From NCBI GenBank assembly GCA_934481385.1, contig CAKSPD010000007.1, positions 54,792 to 118,791 of the forward strand: a DNA stretch of 64,000 nt, given 5' to 3'. A program made the translations under genes and the position numbers. Of the stretch, positions 63,415 to 64,000 are shown one piece after another (position 1 is the stretch's first letter; each line of letters begins with the position of its first letter). Origin of the DNA: an uncultured Oscillospiraceae bacterium. Lineage in GTDB: Bacteria > Bacillota > Clostridia > Oscillospirales > Ruminococcaceae. The notes under the pieces were generated by a model. It did not search any database. It was not told the DNA's origin and worked only from the letters and a program-made list of their open reading frames with translations.

Positions 63415-63430
63415 ATAATAAGTTAAAAGA

Positions 63431-63464
63431 AAAGAAAATTTCAGAAAGCCTGAAATTTTCTTTT
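63431..63464 (+). terminator. recG terminator
   Basis: AAAGAAAATTTCAG and CTGAAATTTTCTTTT form a long AT-rich stem; the right arm is itself T-rich and ends the transcript. Confidence 0.7.
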
Positions 63465-63540
63465 CAAAAACCCCGAATTATGACGATATACAGCGATTTT
63501 TAAGGCATAAAAATTTTTTTGGACTTTTTTCAGAAAAAGC

Positions 63541-63569
63541 TTGACATTTTGAAAATCTTGTGATATAAT
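63541..63569 (+). promoter_or_regulatory. tRNA cluster promoter
   Basis: Consensus TTGACA at 63541-63546, 17 bases, TATAAT at 63564-63569, TGA before it. It is the closest to consensus in the window. Confidence 0.88.
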
Positions 63570-63627
63570 ATAATAGTCGTCAGGAGAGATGACACAACGA
63601 AAAAAGAGAATACCGTTTTGATTTGAT

Positions 63628-63703
63628 GGGAGCATAGCTCAGCTGGGAGAGCATCTGCCTTACAAGCAGAGGGTCATAGGTTCGAGTCCTATTGTTCCCA
63701 CCA
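63628..63703 (+). tRNA. tRNA-Val (anticodon TAC)
   Basis: Acceptor GGGAGCA pairs with TGTTCCC; anticodon loop CCTTACAAG with TAC; T-arm GGTTCGAGTCC intact. CCA is encoded. Confidence 0.97.
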
Positions 63704-63708
63704 TCTAC

Positions 63709-63782
63709 GGCCCGGTAGCTCAGTTGGTTAGAGCGCCGCCCTGTCACGGCGGAGGTCGTGAGTTCGAGCCTCATCCGGGTCG
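63709..63782 (+). tRNA. tRNA-Asp (anticodon GTC)
   Basis: Acceptor GGCCCGG with CCGGGTC; anticodon GTC in CCTGTCACG; T-arm AGTTCGAGCCT. CCA is not encoded. It begins 6 bases after tRNA-Val. Confidence 0.97.
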
Positions 63783-63801
63783 CTATTTTCTTTTTCTTTA
63801 T

Positions 63802-63877
63802 GCTTCTGTAGCTCAGTCGGTAGAGCAGGGGACTGAAAATCCCCGTGTCGTTGGTTCGATTCCGACCGGAAGCACCA
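63802..63877 (+). tRNA. tRNA-Phe (anticodon GAA)
   Basis: Acceptor GCTTCTG pairs with CGGAAGC; anticodon GAA in ACTGAAAAT; T-arm TTGGTTCGATTCCGA. CCA is encoded. Confidence 0.97.
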
Positions 63878-63926
63878 TAAAGAATATGAGGTTGCATTTT
63901 TGCCGGACTTGTATTCTTTATATAAT

Positions 63927-63999
63927 GCGGATTTAGCTCATCTGGTAGAGCGCCACCTTGCCAAGGTGGAGGTAGCGAGTTCGAGCCTCGTAATCCGCT
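63927..63999 (+). tRNA. tRNA-Gly (anticodon GCC)
   Basis: Acceptor GCGGATT pairs with AATCCGC; anticodon GCC in CTTGCCAAG; T-arm GAGTTCGAGCCTC. The window ends one base after the discriminator, so whether CCA is encoded is not known. Confidence 0.95.
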
Positions 64000-64000
64000 C

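Noticed and set aside
63580..63936. Open frames across the tRNA cluster on both strands
   Set aside because: tRNA sequences of this kind often give spurious frames; the tRNAs themselves are clear.

Overview
The window is low-GC, Gram-positive Firmicutes DNA. It most resembles a Ruminococcus-type anaerobe of the Oscillospiraceae. Evidence includes two secreted leucine-rich-repeat proteins ending in type I dockerins, with a canonical first calcium loop and a longer second loop. A family GH94 cellobiose phosphorylase lies beside them. There is a pyruvate phosphate dikinase, sporulation genes (yabP, yabQ, spoVAC, spoVS), and secreted proteins with long Thr/Ser/Glu-rich linkers. Strong promoters have a TTGACA/TTGCAA -35, a 17-base spacer and an extended TGnTATAAT -10. 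The genus is an inference from content; no marker gene for species is present.

Layout. At 0-4 kb (minus strand) is a compact phage head block: small terminase, large terminase, portal, HK97-type capsid. No other phage gene lies between it and host genes on the right, and the left side is cut by the window. At 4.1-7.5 kb a three-gene SPFH / zinc-ribbon / TPM operon resembles the membrane-stress genes ydjI-ydjG-ydjH of Bacillus, without an adjacent PspA gene. At 7.5-9.1 kb is the conserved yabP-yabQ-divIC-yabR cluster. At 9.2-13 kb are secG, rnr, a lipoprotein, a small unknown gene and tRNA-Glu. At 13-15.3 kb is rnhA-iscS-iscU, in which rnhA seems to start at a non-AUG codon. At 15.3-22.7 kb are a CDF metal transporter, cellobiose phosphorylase and the two dockerin LRR proteins.

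At 22.9-27 kb are pth and mfd. At 27-34.4 kb are a surface protein, a divergent LysR regulator / small PQ-loop transporter pair, an unknown membrane protein, a two-component system with an unusual proline/glutamate-rich sensor region, and a VanY-type peptidase. At 34.4-40 kb are spoVAC, ppdK, glmU and a DEDD exonuclease. Two lipoproteins follow (40.1-42.6 kb). At 42.7-52.7 kb is one long translation/transcription operon: rimP, nusA, rnpM, ylxQ, infB, an acidic unknown gene, rbfA, a DHH phosphoesterase, truB, ribF and gltX. At 52.8-57.9 kb is a Gld-like ABC system. At 58-59.1 kb are spoVS and ymdB (minus strand), then yloU, fakA-like and recG (plus strand), and a tRNA cluster Val-Asp-Phe-Gly that runs off the window.

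A window-wide feature is a flip in base skew. On the left, plus-strand genes use mostly A-ending codons and minus-strand genes T-ending ones. On the right the pattern reverses. This suggests that the direction of replication changes within or near the window, possibly at the terminus. The best candidates for new biology are the isolated capsid/packaging block, the PspA-less membrane-stress operon next to it, the proline-rich sensor kinase, and several small or extended proteins inside conserved operons. No gap between genes exceeds 300 bases. I saw no CRISPR array, insertion sequence or riboswitch that I could support.
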